Below, one piece after another: positions 1 through 14,122 of a DNA stretch of 64,000 nucleotides. A model generated the notes under the pieces. That model had not been told where the DNA came from. It saw only the letters and a program-made list of their open reading frames with translations, and did no database searches. How positions within the stretch are numbered: position 1 is the first letter of the stretch; the number at the start of each line of letters is the position of its first letter. A program made the translations under genes and the position numbers. This DNA comes from Planococcus sp. SK3692 (GTDB lineage Bacteria > Bacillota > Bacilli > Bacillales_A > Planococcaceae), in contig NZ_JARCHV010000002.1 in assembly GCF_028890485.2 (NCBI RefSeq), positions 558,001 to 622,000 of the forward strand, given 5' to 3'.

Positions 1-2
1 TT

Positions 3-1835
3 CCAGAGAAGTCAATGCGCTATACATTGATGCTTCAGCGAGATATCAGCGATCGCCGGCGGGCAGAAACATTGATCGATTTACAAAAAGAAACGTATAA
101 AGGCATTGAAAAAGGGCATGTACTCGGGATGCTGCTGCAGAACATCTGCGAAACGGCAGAATCATTTTTCCTCGATGGTGTACGCTGTACCGTTCTCTTG
201 GTAGATGAAGCGAAGCGTTTTCAGGTAGGGGCGGCGAAATCGATGCCGGATGAATTCACCTTAGGGATGCGCGGGCTGGAAGTATCAGCTGATTCGAGTC
301 CTTGCGGCGCGGCATACCTGCGCCAGCAACCGGTCATAGTCGAGAATGCAGGACAGGATGCACTTCTAAGCAATCAACAAGACGTTCTCGACAGGTTTGG
401 CATCAAAGCCATCTGGTCGGTGCCGATTTTTAACGGCAAGGAAGAAGTGATCGGCACCTTCGGGATTTACTTTCCGGCAATCTATAAGCCATCTCAAAAA
501 GATCTGGTCTTTATGGAAGAAATCGCGTCGATTGTTTCATTGGCAGTGAAGTTCTCGCGCCAACAAGAAGAGATTTTACGGCTTGCCTATATTGACGAGG
601 AATCAGGGCTGCCGAACCGCCATTATTTCCGCACCGAACTCAAAGAACTGTTGAAGGACGGGAAAGAAGGGTTTGTCGCGTTTATCTCCGCAGACGAATT
701 CATCAAAATCAGCGATCAATACGGTCACCGAGCAGGCAATGATTTGTGCCGGGAACTTGGCCGCCGTCTTGTGTTAGCAGGAGGCGCCGGGGAAAAACTG
801 GTCGCGCGTTTTTCCGATTCAAGATTGTCGCTATACAGCACCATCCCATTAACGCACGCGCCTGAATTTCTCGAGGATATCCTAAGCAGTCTAAGGGAGC
901 CGGTGTCGATCGGTGAGATGGATTTGTTTTTAACTGTTAAAGTTGGCGTAGCGATTGTTACACCTGCCCAACAGAATGCAGAAGAGCTAGTCCGCTGTGC
1001 TGACAGTGCGTTGTCAAAAGCGAAAGAACGCATCGGCGAAGCGGTCTGCTATTTTGAAAATGAACAAGATGAGTTGATGATGCGCGATTTACGAGTCGCC
1101 AATGCTTTGACGGTAGCGCTCAAACGAAAAGAAATCAGTGTCTTCCTGCAGCCGAAAGTATCGCTCGAAAGCCGAGACATTCTCGGGTTTGAGGCGCTGG
1201 CCCGCTGGAAGTCTCCGGAACTCGGGGATATTTCGCCCGCTATTTTCATTCCCGCCGCTGAGAAGAACGGCAAGATCCGCCAACTTGAGCAGCATGTGAT
1301 CGAGCAAGTTTTGTCTTGGCTGAAAAAGCGCCAAGAACAGGAGTTGGAGCTACGCCAAGTGGCGATCAATATCTCAGCAGAACATTTCTTCCATCATTCC
1401 TTCGTGCCGTATCTGGTGGATGAAACGAATAAATTCGGTGTGGATCCGAAATGGATTCAGCTCGAGATCACCGAACGCATCGGCGTCGTCGATATCGATA
1501 CGGCCGGCACGGTATTCGATCAGCTGAAAAAATATGGGTTTGCGACTTCCATCGATGATTTTGGGACAGGCTATTCGTCTCTCAGTTATCTCCAAAAGCT
1601 GCCTGTTGAAGAAATTAAGATCGACCGTTCTTTCGTATCCAATATGGAAGAACACGGGACGCGTGCCGTCATTCGGACCATTATTCAACTGGCGGACAAT
1701 TTAGGGCTGCGGGCAGTCGCGGAAGGCGTCGAAACAGAAGACGATCGGACGCAATTGCTTGAGATGGGCTGTACCATCGCCCAAGGCTTTTTATTCCACC
1801 GGCCGATGCCGATCGATGAAGCACATTTACTCTAA
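3..1835 (+). CDS. GAF-GGDEF-EAL protein, probable c-di-GMP phosphodiesterase (5' end outside window)
   Basis: The frame is open to the left edge, and the first residues (RYTLMLQRDISDRR) look like the end of a PAS/PAC domain, so the gene starts upstream and the ATG at 15 is internal. Numbering from that Met, a GAF-like domain spans about 40-185, a GGDEF domain about 187-345 and an EAL domain about 358-606. The GGDEF signature is degenerate (RFSDSRL where RxGGDEF is expected), so cyclase activity is unlikely. The EAL domain keeps FEALARW near residue 393, the ITER and DDFGTGYSS motifs, KIDRSF and AEGVET, so it is probably an active c-di-GMP phosphodiesterase. Inference: the GAF/PAS and degenerate GGDEF regions regulate the EAL domain. 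Transcription ends at a hairpin that follows the stop at once. Confidence 0.9.
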   Translation, partial: PEKSMRYTLMLQRDISDRRRAETLIDLQKETYKGIEKGHVLGMLLQNICETAESFFLDGVRCTVLLVDEAKRFQVGAAKSMPDEFTLGMRGLEVSADSSPCGAAYLRQQPVIVENAGQDALLSNQQDVLDRFGIKAIWSVPIFNGKEEVIGTFGIYFPAIYKPSQKDLVFMEEIASIVSLAVKFSRQQEEILRLAYIDEESGLPNRHYFRTELKELLKDGKEGFVAFISADEFIKISDQYGHRAGNDLCRELGRRLVLAGGAGEKLVARFSDSRLSLYSTIPLTHAPEFLEDILSSLREPVSIGEMDLFLTVKVGVAIVTPAQQNAEELVRCADSALSKAKERIGEAVCYFENEQDELMMRDLRVANALTVALKRKEISVFLQPKVSLESRDILGFEALARWKSPELGDISPAIFIPAAEKNGKIRQLEQHVIEQVLSWLKKRQEQELELRQVAINISAEHFFHHSFVPYLVDETNKFGVDPKWIQLEITERIGVVDIDTAGTVFDQLKKYGFATSIDDFGTGYSSLSYLQKLPVEEIKIDRSFVSNMEEHGTRAVIRTIIQLADNLGLRAVAEGVETEDDRTQLLEMGCTIAQGFLFHRPMPIDEAHLL

Positions 1836-1860
1836 CCGGGGCAATTGCCCTGGTTTTTTA
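1836..1860 (+). terminator. Intrinsic terminator after the EAL gene
   Basis: A stem of ccggggc and gccctgg around an aatt loop is followed by a run of T. It begins one base after the stop codon. Confidence 0.75.
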
Positions 1861-1926
1861 TTTTGCCTGTGAAAGTTGACTGAATAATTCTAATGCAGGA
1901 GTCGAGCTCTAAACCTTATCATTTTC

Positions 1927-1935
1927 TGTTATACT
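1927..1935 (+). promoter_or_regulatory. Extended -10 promoter for upp
   Basis: TGtTATACT is an extended -10 element about 35 nt before the upp start. No convincing -35 hexamer lies 16-18 nt upstream, which is tolerated for extended -10 promoters. Confidence 0.45.
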
Positions 1936-1970
1936 GTTTAGGAAAATGTATGAAAAAGGAGAGATACACT

Positions 1971-2600
1971 GTGGGAAAAGTATTCGTTTTTGATCATCCG
2001 TTAATTCAGCATAAACTGACGTATATCCGCGACAAATCGACTGGAACAAAAGAATTCCGTGAATTGGTTGATGAAATTTCAACTTTAATGGCTTTTGAAA
2101 TTACACGCGAGCTTCCGCTTCAAGAAATCGATGTGGAAACGCCAGTGCAAGTTGCTAAATCAAACGTTTTGGCCGGAAAGAAATTGGGTATCGTGCCGAT
2201 TTTACGTGCGGGTATTGGAATGGTTGATGGCGTCTTGAAATTGATTCCAGCGGCAAAAGTCGGCCATATCGGCTTGTACCGTGACCCGGAAACTTTGCAG
2301 CCAGTGGAATATTATTTTAAAATGCCTTCGGATGTCTCTGAACGTGAATTGATCGTCGTCGATCCAATGCTCGCAACAGGTGGCTCAGCAATCGAAGCAG
2401 TCAACTCGTTGAAAAAGCGTGGCGCGACAAAAATTAAATTCATGTGCATCATCGCGGCTCCAGAAGGTGTAGAAGCTTTGCAAAAAGCACATCCGGATGT
2501 CGATATCTATATCGCGGCACTCGATGAAAAGCTCAACGAGAAAGGCTATATTGTGCCTGGCCTCGGTGATGCTGGAGATCGCTTGTTCGGAACAAAATAA
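1971..2600 (+). CDS. upp: Uracil phosphoribosyltransferase
   Basis: Upp makes UMP from uracil and PRPP in pyrimidine salvage, in the cytosol. The 209-residue product has the family N-terminus ([15 protein letters not shown]), the PRPP-binding stretch [12 protein letters not shown] and the C-terminal uracil-binding region ending [14 protein letters not shown]. The frame is open further up, but I place the start at GTG 1971: the family begins here and AAAGGAG lies about 10 nt upstream. The extra upstream codons would overlap the promoter. It is followed closely by mnaA. As recalled, the order upp, mnaA, atp is shared with Listeria. Confidence 0.96.
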   Translation: MGKVFVFDHPLIQHKLTYIRDKSTGTKEFRELVDEISTLMAFEITRELPLQEIDVETPVQVAKSNVLAGKKLGIVPILRAGIGMVDGVLKLIPAAKVGHIGLYRDPETLQPVEYYFKMPSDVSERELIVVDPMLATGGSAIEAVNSLKKRGATKIKFMCIIAAPEGVEALQKAHPDVDIYIAALDEKLNEKGYIVPGLGDAGDRLFGTK

Positions 2601-2619
2601 GAAAGCGGGTTGATCAGAA

Positions 2620-3738
2620 GTGACGAAAAAATGGAAAGTGATGACGATTTTCGGTACACGTCCAGAAGCGATTAAAATGGCGCCTCTTGTGTTGGAATTG
2701 CAAAAGCACCCAGAAACAATCGAACCGCTTGTGACTGTGACTGCACAGCATCGCCAAATGCTTGACCAAGTGCTCGAAACATTCGGCATCACCCCCGATT
2801 TTGATTTGAACATCATGAAAGACCGCCAAACCTTGAGCGATGTCACAGTGCGGGCTATGCAAGGCTTGGATGACGTGATGAAAGAAGCGAAACCGGATAT
2901 CGTGCTGGTCCATGGGGATACGACAACGACATTCGCGGCAAGTTTAGCCGCTTTGTACAATCAAATCTCGATCGGGCACGTAGAAGCTGGGCTCCGGACC
3001 CACAATAAGTACTCTCCTTTCCCGGAAGAGATGAATCGCCAATTGACGGGTGTCATGGCGGACATCCATTTTGCGCCGACCGAGAAGTCTGCACAGAATC
3101 TGCGTGATGAGAATAAAAAAGAAGAAACCATCTATATTACGGGCAATACAGCAATCGATGCTTTGCAGACGACGGTGCGTGACAATTATCATCACCCGGT
3201 GCTCGATAAAATCGGCAGCGACCGCATGATTCTATTGACTGCCCACCGCCGTGAAAACCTTGGCGAACCGATGCGTAATATGTTCCGTGCAATCAAACGT
3301 TTGACTGAAGAGCATGAGGATATCCAGGTGGTCTATCCAGTCCACATGAATCCGGCTGTACGGGAAGTGGCAGATGAAGTGCTCGGGCGCGACCCGCGCA
3401 TCCATTTGATCGAGCCGCTAGAAGTGTTGGATTTCCATAACTTCGCCGCCCAATCTTATTTCATCTTGACTGATTCAGGCGGGGTGCAAGAAGAAGCGCC
3501 GTCTCTCGGAAAGCCTGTTTTGGTATTGCGTGATACAACAGAACGCCCGGAAGGCATCGATGCTGGCACATTGAAACTTGCCGGCACTGACGAAGAAACG
3601 ATTTACCGCCTCGGCAAGGAATTGCTGACGGATGCAGCTGCCTATGAAGCGATGTCTCAAGCATCGAACCCATATGGTGACGGAAAAGCATCTCAGCGGA
3701 TCGTGGCAGCTTTGCATAAGTATTTCAGCGAGTTGTAA
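2620..3738 (+). CDS. mnaA: UDP-N-acetylglucosamine 2-epimerase (non-hydrolysing)
   Basis: Interconverts UDP-GlcNAc and UDP-ManNAc, the donor for ManNAc-containing wall polymers. The 372-residue product shows the family landmarks: FGTRPEAIKMAPL at the N-terminus, HGDTTTTFAA, HVEAGLRT, a PFPEEMNR segment, LTAHRRENLG and TDSGGVQEEAPSLGKPVLVLR. The start is GTG 2620 with only a weak ribosome site, 20 nt after upp, so the two are probably cotranscribed. Its product feeds TagA and the UDP-ManNAc dehydrogenase encoded about 41 kb downstream in this window. Confidence 0.95.
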   Translation: MTKKWKVMTIFGTRPEAIKMAPLVLELQKHPETIEPLVTVTAQHRQMLDQVLETFGITPDFDLNIMKDRQTLSDVTVRAMQGLDDVMKEAKPDIVLVHGDTTTTFAASLAALYNQISIGHVEAGLRTHNKYSPFPEEMNRQLTGVMADIHFAPTEKSAQNLRDENKKEETIYITGNTAIDALQTTVRDNYHHPVLDKIGSDRMILLTAHRRENLGEPMRNMFRAIKRLTEEHEDIQVVYPVHMNPAVREVADEVLGRDPRIHLIEPLEVLDFHNFAAQSYFILTDSGGVQEEAPSLGKPVLVLRDTTERPEGIDAGTLKLAGTDEETIYRLGKELLTDAAAYEAMSQASNPYGDGKASQRIVAALHKYFSEL

Positions 3739-3799
3739 GGAGGTAAGGGAGGGGAGAGCTCACAGGACGTCGTGTTCTTAGCTTAGCTTCCACTCGGCT

Positions 3800-3910
3800 G
3801 CCTCCGCTTTTCTTGATATCTAGCTCCTCGGGTCATAAGCCGTTCCAGCATTGCGGCAAAGAGCGCCGCATCGCTGATCCGTCTTATGCCTGTCGAAGCT
3901 GAACAGGCGC
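3800..3910 (-). repeat. Family A hairpin repeat, copy A1
   Basis: Inverted copy of a ~123-nt hairpin element found seven times (one of them truncated) in the window. The apex is a gcggc/gccgc stem around a 7-nt loop, enclosed by cataag/cttatg. Its outer stem is the poorest of the copies. It lies between mnaA and the atp promoter. Confidence 0.8.
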
Positions 3911-4046
3911 CTCCGCTTTTCTTTGTGTCTAGCGTCAGCGGCCTGCCTCTCAGGTCGCAAGCCAATTTCCCTGTGCGGCTGGAAAGCGCCGCTTCGGGAA
4001 TTCGTCTTGCGCCTGTCGAGGCAAAACGGCCACTTCCGCTTTTCTT
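3911..4046 (-). repeat. Family A hairpin repeat, copy A2
   Basis: Second inverted copy, in tandem with A1. The mid-stem pair is gcaag/cttgc where most copies have cataag/cttatg, so pairing is kept although sequence changed. The outer stem agtggcc pairs with ggccgct. Confidence 0.8.
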
Positions 4047-4109
4047 GTAACAAATTTGTCAATCATATGTCGGTGGGAAATGGCTTGTGAAGTTTTTCAC
4101 TACATGCAA

Positions 4110-4138
4110 TTGACATGATTTTGCCCCTATTGTATGCT
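4110..4138 (+). promoter_or_regulatory. Sigma-A type promoter of the ATP synthase operon
   Basis: A perfect TTGACA is separated by 17 nt from TATGCT, about 120 nt upstream of the first gene of the operon. Confidence 0.7.
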
Positions 4139-4256
4139 TACAAAGGGTCTGCATGAGAGGGTTTTCATACATAATGGATGTGCTATTGAAAGCCAGATGC
4201 GACTGCTCTTTTATGGGCGTGAATGTCAAATCATTATGAATTTCGAGGGGTTTATC

Positions 4257-4478
4257 ATGCACCCGAAAAAAAGTCCCTTACAAGCAATGGCGATTTATTC
4301 CGTCATTCTCTCGCAACTTGTCGGGTCCGTACTAATCGGAGTCTTTACAGGGATGTGGCTTGATGAGCAATTCGGAACCGCCCCGCTCTTTTTGATCATT
4401 TGCCTGCTCGTCGGCCTTAGTGCCGGGGTTTGGGCGATGCTTCAGACCGTCCGAAAATTCGAATCAGGAGACATGTGA
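4257..4478 (+). CDS. AtpZ/AtpI-family small membrane protein
   Basis: A 73-residue protein with two hydrophobic helices (about residues 12-38 and 44-66), of the AtpZ/AtpI type found at the head of ATP synthase operons. Such proteins are thought to help c-ring assembly or Mg2+ supply; that role is from the family, not from this sequence. The frame is open upstream to 4134, but I choose ATG 4257 because GAGGGG lies 6 nt before it and the family starts with a short basic N-terminus (MHPKKSP). It precedes a second AtpI-like gene by 3 nt. Confidence 0.8.
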   Translation: MHPKKSPLQAMAIYSVILSQLVGSVLIGVFTGMWLDEQFGTAPLFLIICLLVGLSAGVWAMLQTVRKFESGDM

Positions 4479-4481
4479 AAA

Positions 4482-5592
<1,111 letters not shown>

Positions 5593-5636
5593 GTATAAAC
5601 TGCCTTCGGGCAAAACAAAAAAAACAATTATCCTGA

Positions 5637-5864
<228 letters not shown>

Positions 5865-5867
5865 TTT

Positions 5868-6010
5868 CGAAAAGCGAAAGTGCCTGTTCAGCTCTGACAG
5901 GCATAAGGCAAACCAGCGAAGCGGCGTTCTTTGCCGCACAGCTGGGTTGACTTATGTCCCGAAGAGCTAGGCACTGGAGTCTAGACATCGCGAAAAGCGA
6001 ATCTAGACAC
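5868..6010 (+). repeat. Family A hairpin repeat, copy A3, between atpE and atpF
   Basis: The outer stem agtgcct pairs with aggcact, agctct with agagct, aaaccagc with gctgggtt, and the apex gcggc with gccgc. A gaaaagcgaa motif at 5869 recurs 123 nt later at 5992. The rest of the gap (6011-6175) holds no gene; the atpF ribosome site is at its end. Confidence 0.85.
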
Positions 6011-6175
6011 AGCAATTTATTACTGAAAAGCTAAATGGCGAGAGTGCTCCGGCATGTTTTTCGCCATTTATGCTTGTATGATGCATTTTGGATTTCGACA
6101 GCACATCTAACGATTTAAGCAGTATATATAATAGAAGAAAAAGTATTTTAGGCTCTTGAAGGGAGTGAAACAATC

Positions 6176-6697
6176 GTGTTTTTTGATCACCTCGTACTCG
6201 GTGCAACCGGGGAGTTTTTGAATATTGGAGACATCATCGCAACATTGGTCATCTTTTTGCTCCTAATGGCCCTGTTGAAGAAATTTGCTTGGGGTCCATT
6301 GATGGGCGTTATGCAGCAGCGTGAAGATCTGATCGCAAGTGAGATCGAAACTGCTGAGAAAAGCCGTCAGGAATCACAGCAAATGCTTGATGAGCAGCGC
6401 AGCCTTTTGAAGGATGCCCGCAACCAAGCGCAGGAAATCGTTGAAAATGCCAAGAAACAAGGCGAAGTTTCTCGTGAGGAAATCATTACGACAGCGCGTG
6501 CTGAATCTGCCCGCATGAAAGAATCCGCAGTAGCAGAAATTGCTAACGAGCGCGAAAAAGCGATCGCAGCAGTACGTGAAGAAGTTGTGGCTCTGTCCTT
6601 GTTGGCAGCTACGAGAGTACTCGACAAGGAAATCTCTGAGGAAGACAACCGTCAGTTGATTAACGAAACGATTGCGAAGGCAGGCGAAGTGCAATGA
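6176..6697 (+). CDS. atpF: ATP synthase Fo subunit b
   Basis: The peripheral stalk subunit linking Fo to F1. The 173-residue product has one N-terminal membrane helix (about residues 18-38) followed by a long charged alpha-helical stretch (about 45-160) rich in Glu, Lys and Ala, as expected. The start is GTG 6176 with AGGGAGTG about 10 nt upstream. It overlaps atpH by 4 nt (ATGA), indicating translational coupling. A family A repeat separates it from atpE. Confidence 0.95.
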   Translation: MFFDHLVLGATGEFLNIGDIIATLVIFLLLMALLKKFAWGPLMGVMQQREDLIASEIETAEKSRQESQQMLDEQRSLLKDARNQAQEIVENAKKQGEVSREEIITTARAESARMKESAVAEIANEREKAIAAVREEVVALSLLAATRVLDKEISEEDNRQLINETIAKAGEVQ

Positions 6698-7224
6698 GCC
6701 AAGTCGCTGAGCGCTACGCATCGGCATTATTCCAGGTAGCCAAAGAACACAATGTGACTTTGGAAATCGAACAGGATCTGCGTGAAGTACGTAAAGTTTT
6801 CAAGTTGACTCCTGAACTTTACCAATTGATCGTGTCACCGAAACTTTCATCTGAAAAACGTACAAACCTCATTAACGAAGTGTTCCAAGGCGTTAACACA
6901 TACGTCTTGAACACACTTCAAATGTTGGGTGAGCGCAGACGCATGAACGAAGTCAGTGATATGACACAAGCATATATCAAGCTTTCAAACGAAGAGCAGG
7001 GAATCGAGGATGCAACCGTGTATTCAACTCGTCCATTGACGGAAGAAGAAACGGCATCTCTTTCCACGGCTTTCGCGAAAAGCATCGGCAAGAATTCTTT
7101 ACGGATTGAAAACGTAATCGACCCATCATTGATCGGTGGATTGCGCCTTCAAATCGGAAACCGCATCTTTGACAGCAGCGTGAGCACGAAACTTGCCCGC
7201 TTGCAGCGTCAATTGATCGGCTAA
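6694..7224 (+). CDS. atpH: ATP synthase F1 subunit delta
   Basis: Connects the b stalk to the top of the F1 head. The 176-residue product begins SQVAERYASALFQVAKE, typical of delta, with an N-terminal helical bundle (about 1-105) and the C-terminal segment IDPSLIGGLRLQIGNRIFD found throughout the family. The ATG overlaps the atpF stop. atpA follows after 28 nt. Confidence 0.95.
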   Translation: MSQVAERYASALFQVAKEHNVTLEIEQDLREVRKVFKLTPELYQLIVSPKLSSEKRTNLINEVFQGVNTYVLNTLQMLGERRRMNEVSDMTQAYIKLSNEEQGIEDATVYSTRPLTEEETASLSTAFAKSIGKNSLRIENVIDPSLIGGLRLQIGNRIFDSSVSTKLARLQRQLIG

Positions 7225-7231
7225 TTTATGA

Positions 7232-8761
<1,530 letters not shown>

Positions 8762-8794
8762 GCTCCCTGGCAGGATCGGAAGAAAAAATAATAA

Positions 8795-11834
<3,040 letters not shown>

Positions 11835-11842
11835 TAAAAAGG

Positions 11843-11880
11843 GACGGACAGAAGCAATTGGCTTCTGTCCGTCTTTTTTA
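11843..11880 (+). terminator. Intrinsic terminator of the atp operon
   Basis: A perfect 13-bp stem (gacggacagaagc and gcttctgtccgtc) with a 5-nt loop is followed by seven T. Confidence 0.9.
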
Positions 11881-12001
11881 TTAAAATATGGGCAAGATTT
11901 CACGAAAAACTCATGAAGTTTTATGCCATATGGAATGATTTCAGCTATACTAACAGCAGGGGTTTCAACAAATACGATATGAGACGAAAGGAGAGTGTAG
12001 A

Positions 12002-12235
12002 GTGGAATTATACATCGGACAGCAGGCACTGATTTCAATCATCAGCCATATCTTTTTTACCGGCGTTTCGTTTTATGCATTACGGGCTGTGATGTTCGAT
12101 AAATGGATAGCTAAACATCATGTGTTGCAAGCACAAATCTTGTACATATTTTTGAGCATAGTAATTGGAACGGCCGTTTCCAACTTCTTTTTGGAAATTT
12201 CGGCATGGTCAAGGCAATTGCCGTATCTATTTTAG
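12002..12235 (+). CDS. DUF1146 (YwzB-like) small membrane protein
   Basis: A 77-residue protein with two hydrophobic helices (about residues 7-30 and 45-65). Size, topology and position between atpC and murA match the DUF1146/YwzB family; its function is unknown. The start is GTG 12002 with GAAAGGAG about 9 nt upstream. A -10-like TATACT at 11946 may drive it. B. subtilis also has ywmB in this interval, which I do not see here. Confidence 0.75.
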   Translation: MELYIGQQALISIISHIFFTGVSFYALRAVMFDKWIAKHHVLQAQILYIFLSIVIGTAVSNFFLEISAWSRQLPYLF

Positions 12236-12239
12236 CATG

Positions 12240-12290
12240 GCCGATTTGCCATGGTAATGCGGATGCATGCCGTTCCTATGGCAAATCGGC
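12240..12290 (+). other. Long hairpin after the DUF1146 gene
   Basis: A perfect 13-bp stem (gccgatttgccat and atggcaaatcggc) closes an inner stem around gcggatgcatgccg. Only a weak aatgtttt follows, so it may be a poor terminator or a structured leader element. In the remaining gap before murA I see only the dyad and promoter listed next. Confidence 0.55.
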
Positions 12291-12443
12291 AATGTTTTAC
12301 TATTTCCCGGGAAATATTCACTGTCTAAGGGTTTATTTCTATTGAAGTGGGGAAACACTTAACTGTAATCAAATTGTAATATTTCTTTTTGCGCCACGGA
12401 CACAAAAATACCTATACATGCGAACAACATGGGGTATATTGAG

Positions 12444-12498
12444 TTTTTGATAAGAAAGCCTTGTAATGCTTGTTTCTTATCAAAAAACAAGGTATTAT
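12444..12498 (+). promoter_or_regulatory. Probable murA promoter overlapped by a 14-bp dyad
   Basis: TTGTTT at 12470 and TATTAT at 12493 are 17 nt apart. The -35 overlaps the right arm of a perfect 14-bp inverted repeat (tttttgataagaaa at 12444, tttcttatcaaaaa at 12473, 15 nt apart). The dyad could be an operator or an RNA hairpin of an upstream transcript. Confidence 0.4.
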
Positions 12499-12608
12499 AG
12501 ATAAGGTTTTCATTTTTTACTACCATAAACTACAGAGATTATTAATTGTGAAAATATACGTGAGAGCTGTATAAATTAGGGAATATTAAACACATGGAGG
12601 GCTATGCT

Positions 12609-13907
12609 TTGGATCATATCATCGTTAAAGGCGGAAAGAAATTAACAGGGAAAGTACGGGTAGAAGGAGCGAAGAACGCAGTACTGCCGGTATTGGCAGG
12701 GGCGCTTCTTGCAAGTGAAGGGAAAAGCTTCATTACAGAAGTACCCAATCTAGCGGATGTCTACACTATTCAAGAAGTATTGAGAAGCTTGAATGTCGAC
12801 ATCGAATATTTCCCGGAAAAAAACGAAATGCACATCGACGCATCTTCACAACTTTCGAGTGAAGCACAATTCGAGTATGTTCGTAAAATGCGTGCATCGA
12901 TTTTGGTCATGGGGCCGGTACTTGCGCGCAACGGATTTGCCCGTGTCGCATTGCCAGGCGGCTGTGCAATCGGATCTCGTCCGATCGATCAGCACCTAAA
13001 AGGCTTCGAAGCAATGGGAGCGAACATCACGTTCGGCAATGGTTTCGTTGAAGCTAAAACGGATGGCCGTTTGCGCGGTGCTAAAATCTATCTCGATTTC
13101 CCAAGTGTCGGTGCGACAGAGAACATCATGTCAGCCGCAGCGCTTGCAGACGGGGTAACAATTATTGAGAACGCAGCAAAAGAGCCTGAAATTGTCGACC
13201 TGGCAAACTATATTAACGAAATGGGCGGGAAAGTGAAAGGCGCTGGTACAGATACTATGCGCATCGAAGGCGTGGAAACACTTCACGGAGCGAACCACTC
13301 GATCATTCCTGACCGTGTAGAAGCTGGAACATTCATGGTAGCAGCTGCTATCACTGAAGGGGACGTTATCATTGAAAACGCCGTTCCGGAACATATGGCT
13401 GCTTTGATCTCGAAAATGGGCGAAATGGGAGTTGACATTCAAGAAACAGATGAAGGCTTGCGCGTCCGTGCGACACGTCCACTCCGCTCTATCGACATCA
13501 AGACAATGCCGCATCCAGGCTTCCCGACAGACATGCAATCCCAAATGATGTCATTGATGCTGACAGCACAAGGCAGTGGCATCTTGACGGAAACGGTATT
13601 TGAAAACCGTTTCATGCATGTTGAAGAATTCCGCCGCATGAATGCGTCTGTTAAAATCGAAGGCCGTTCAGTGATCATGGAAGGCCCTTCTAAACTACAA
13701 GGCGCGCAAGTATCAGCGACAGACCTTCGTGCAGCTGCTGCACTGATCTTGGCTGGACTTGCTGCTGAAGGCATTACGCGCGTACACGAACTGTATCATC
13801 TAGACCGCGGATATGTTGATTTCCACTTGAAGCTTGAAGCTCTAGGTGCTGACATTGAACGCGTATCGACTGAAGCGAGCGAAGTAAAAGAAGAGCAAAT
13901 GGTTTAA
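12609..13907 (+). CDS. murA: UDP-N-acetylglucosamine 1-carboxyvinyltransferase
   Basis: First committed step of peptidoglycan synthesis, adding enolpyruvate to UDP-GlcNAc in the cytosol; the fosfomycin target. The 432-residue product has [14 protein letters not shown] near the N-terminus and the active-site cysteine loop [18 protein letters not shown] near residue 118. I favour TTG 12609, since TGGAGGG ends 7 nt upstream and the family begins just before IIVKGGKKL. The in-frame ATG at 12594 lies within that ribosome site and would add five residues. mbl follows instead of the spoIID/spoIIQ genes seen in B. subtilis. Confidence 0.94.
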   Translation: MDHIIVKGGKKLTGKVRVEGAKNAVLPVLAGALLASEGKSFITEVPNLADVYTIQEVLRSLNVDIEYFPEKNEMHIDASSQLSSEAQFEYVRKMRASILVMGPVLARNGFARVALPGGCAIGSRPIDQHLKGFEAMGANITFGNGFVEAKTDGRLRGAKIYLDFPSVGATENIMSAAALADGVTIIENAAKEPEIVDLANYINEMGGKVKGAGTDTMRIEGVETLHGANHSIIPDRVEAGTFMVAAAITEGDVIIENAVPEHMAALISKMGEMGVDIQETDEGLRVRATRPLRSIDIKTMPHPGFPTDMQSQMMSLMLTAQGSGILTETVFENRFMHVEEFRRMNASVKIEGRSVIMEGPSKLQGAQVSATDLRAAAALILAGLAAEGITRVHELYHLDRGYVDFHLKLEALGADIERVSTEASEVKEEQMV

Positions 13908-13938
13908 ATCATCAGGACTCATACTTCATAAGATCAAG

Positions 13939-13971
13939 AGCCTGCCGCACAATTGAGCGGCAGGCTTTTTT
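13939..13971 (+). terminator. Intrinsic terminator after murA
   Basis: A perfect 10-bp stem (agcctgccgc and gcggcaggct) with an 8-nt loop and a T run. Confidence 0.9.
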
Positions 13972-14007
13972 CGTAGAAAAACAGGCTGAAAGTATTTTCG
14001 GAGAATT

Positions 14008-14037
14008 TTGTCAGCCGTTGCAGGATTATGATAAGAT
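14008..14037 (+). promoter_or_regulatory. Possible mbl promoter
   Basis: TTGTCA and TAAGAT are separated by 18 nt, about 85 nt upstream of the chosen mbl start. Confidence 0.35.
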
Positions 14038-14122
14038 TTTAACTAGACGAGTTTTATTCAAATACAAGCTTGCAAAACTGAACTCCACTCAACATCGCAG
14101 AACAAAGGAAGGGGACGGCGTA

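Noticed and set aside
3783..4062. 60-80 codon minus-strand frames between mnaA and the atp operon
   Set aside because: They are translations of family A hairpins. The same peptide-like pattern appears wherever the repeat occurs, in different frames.
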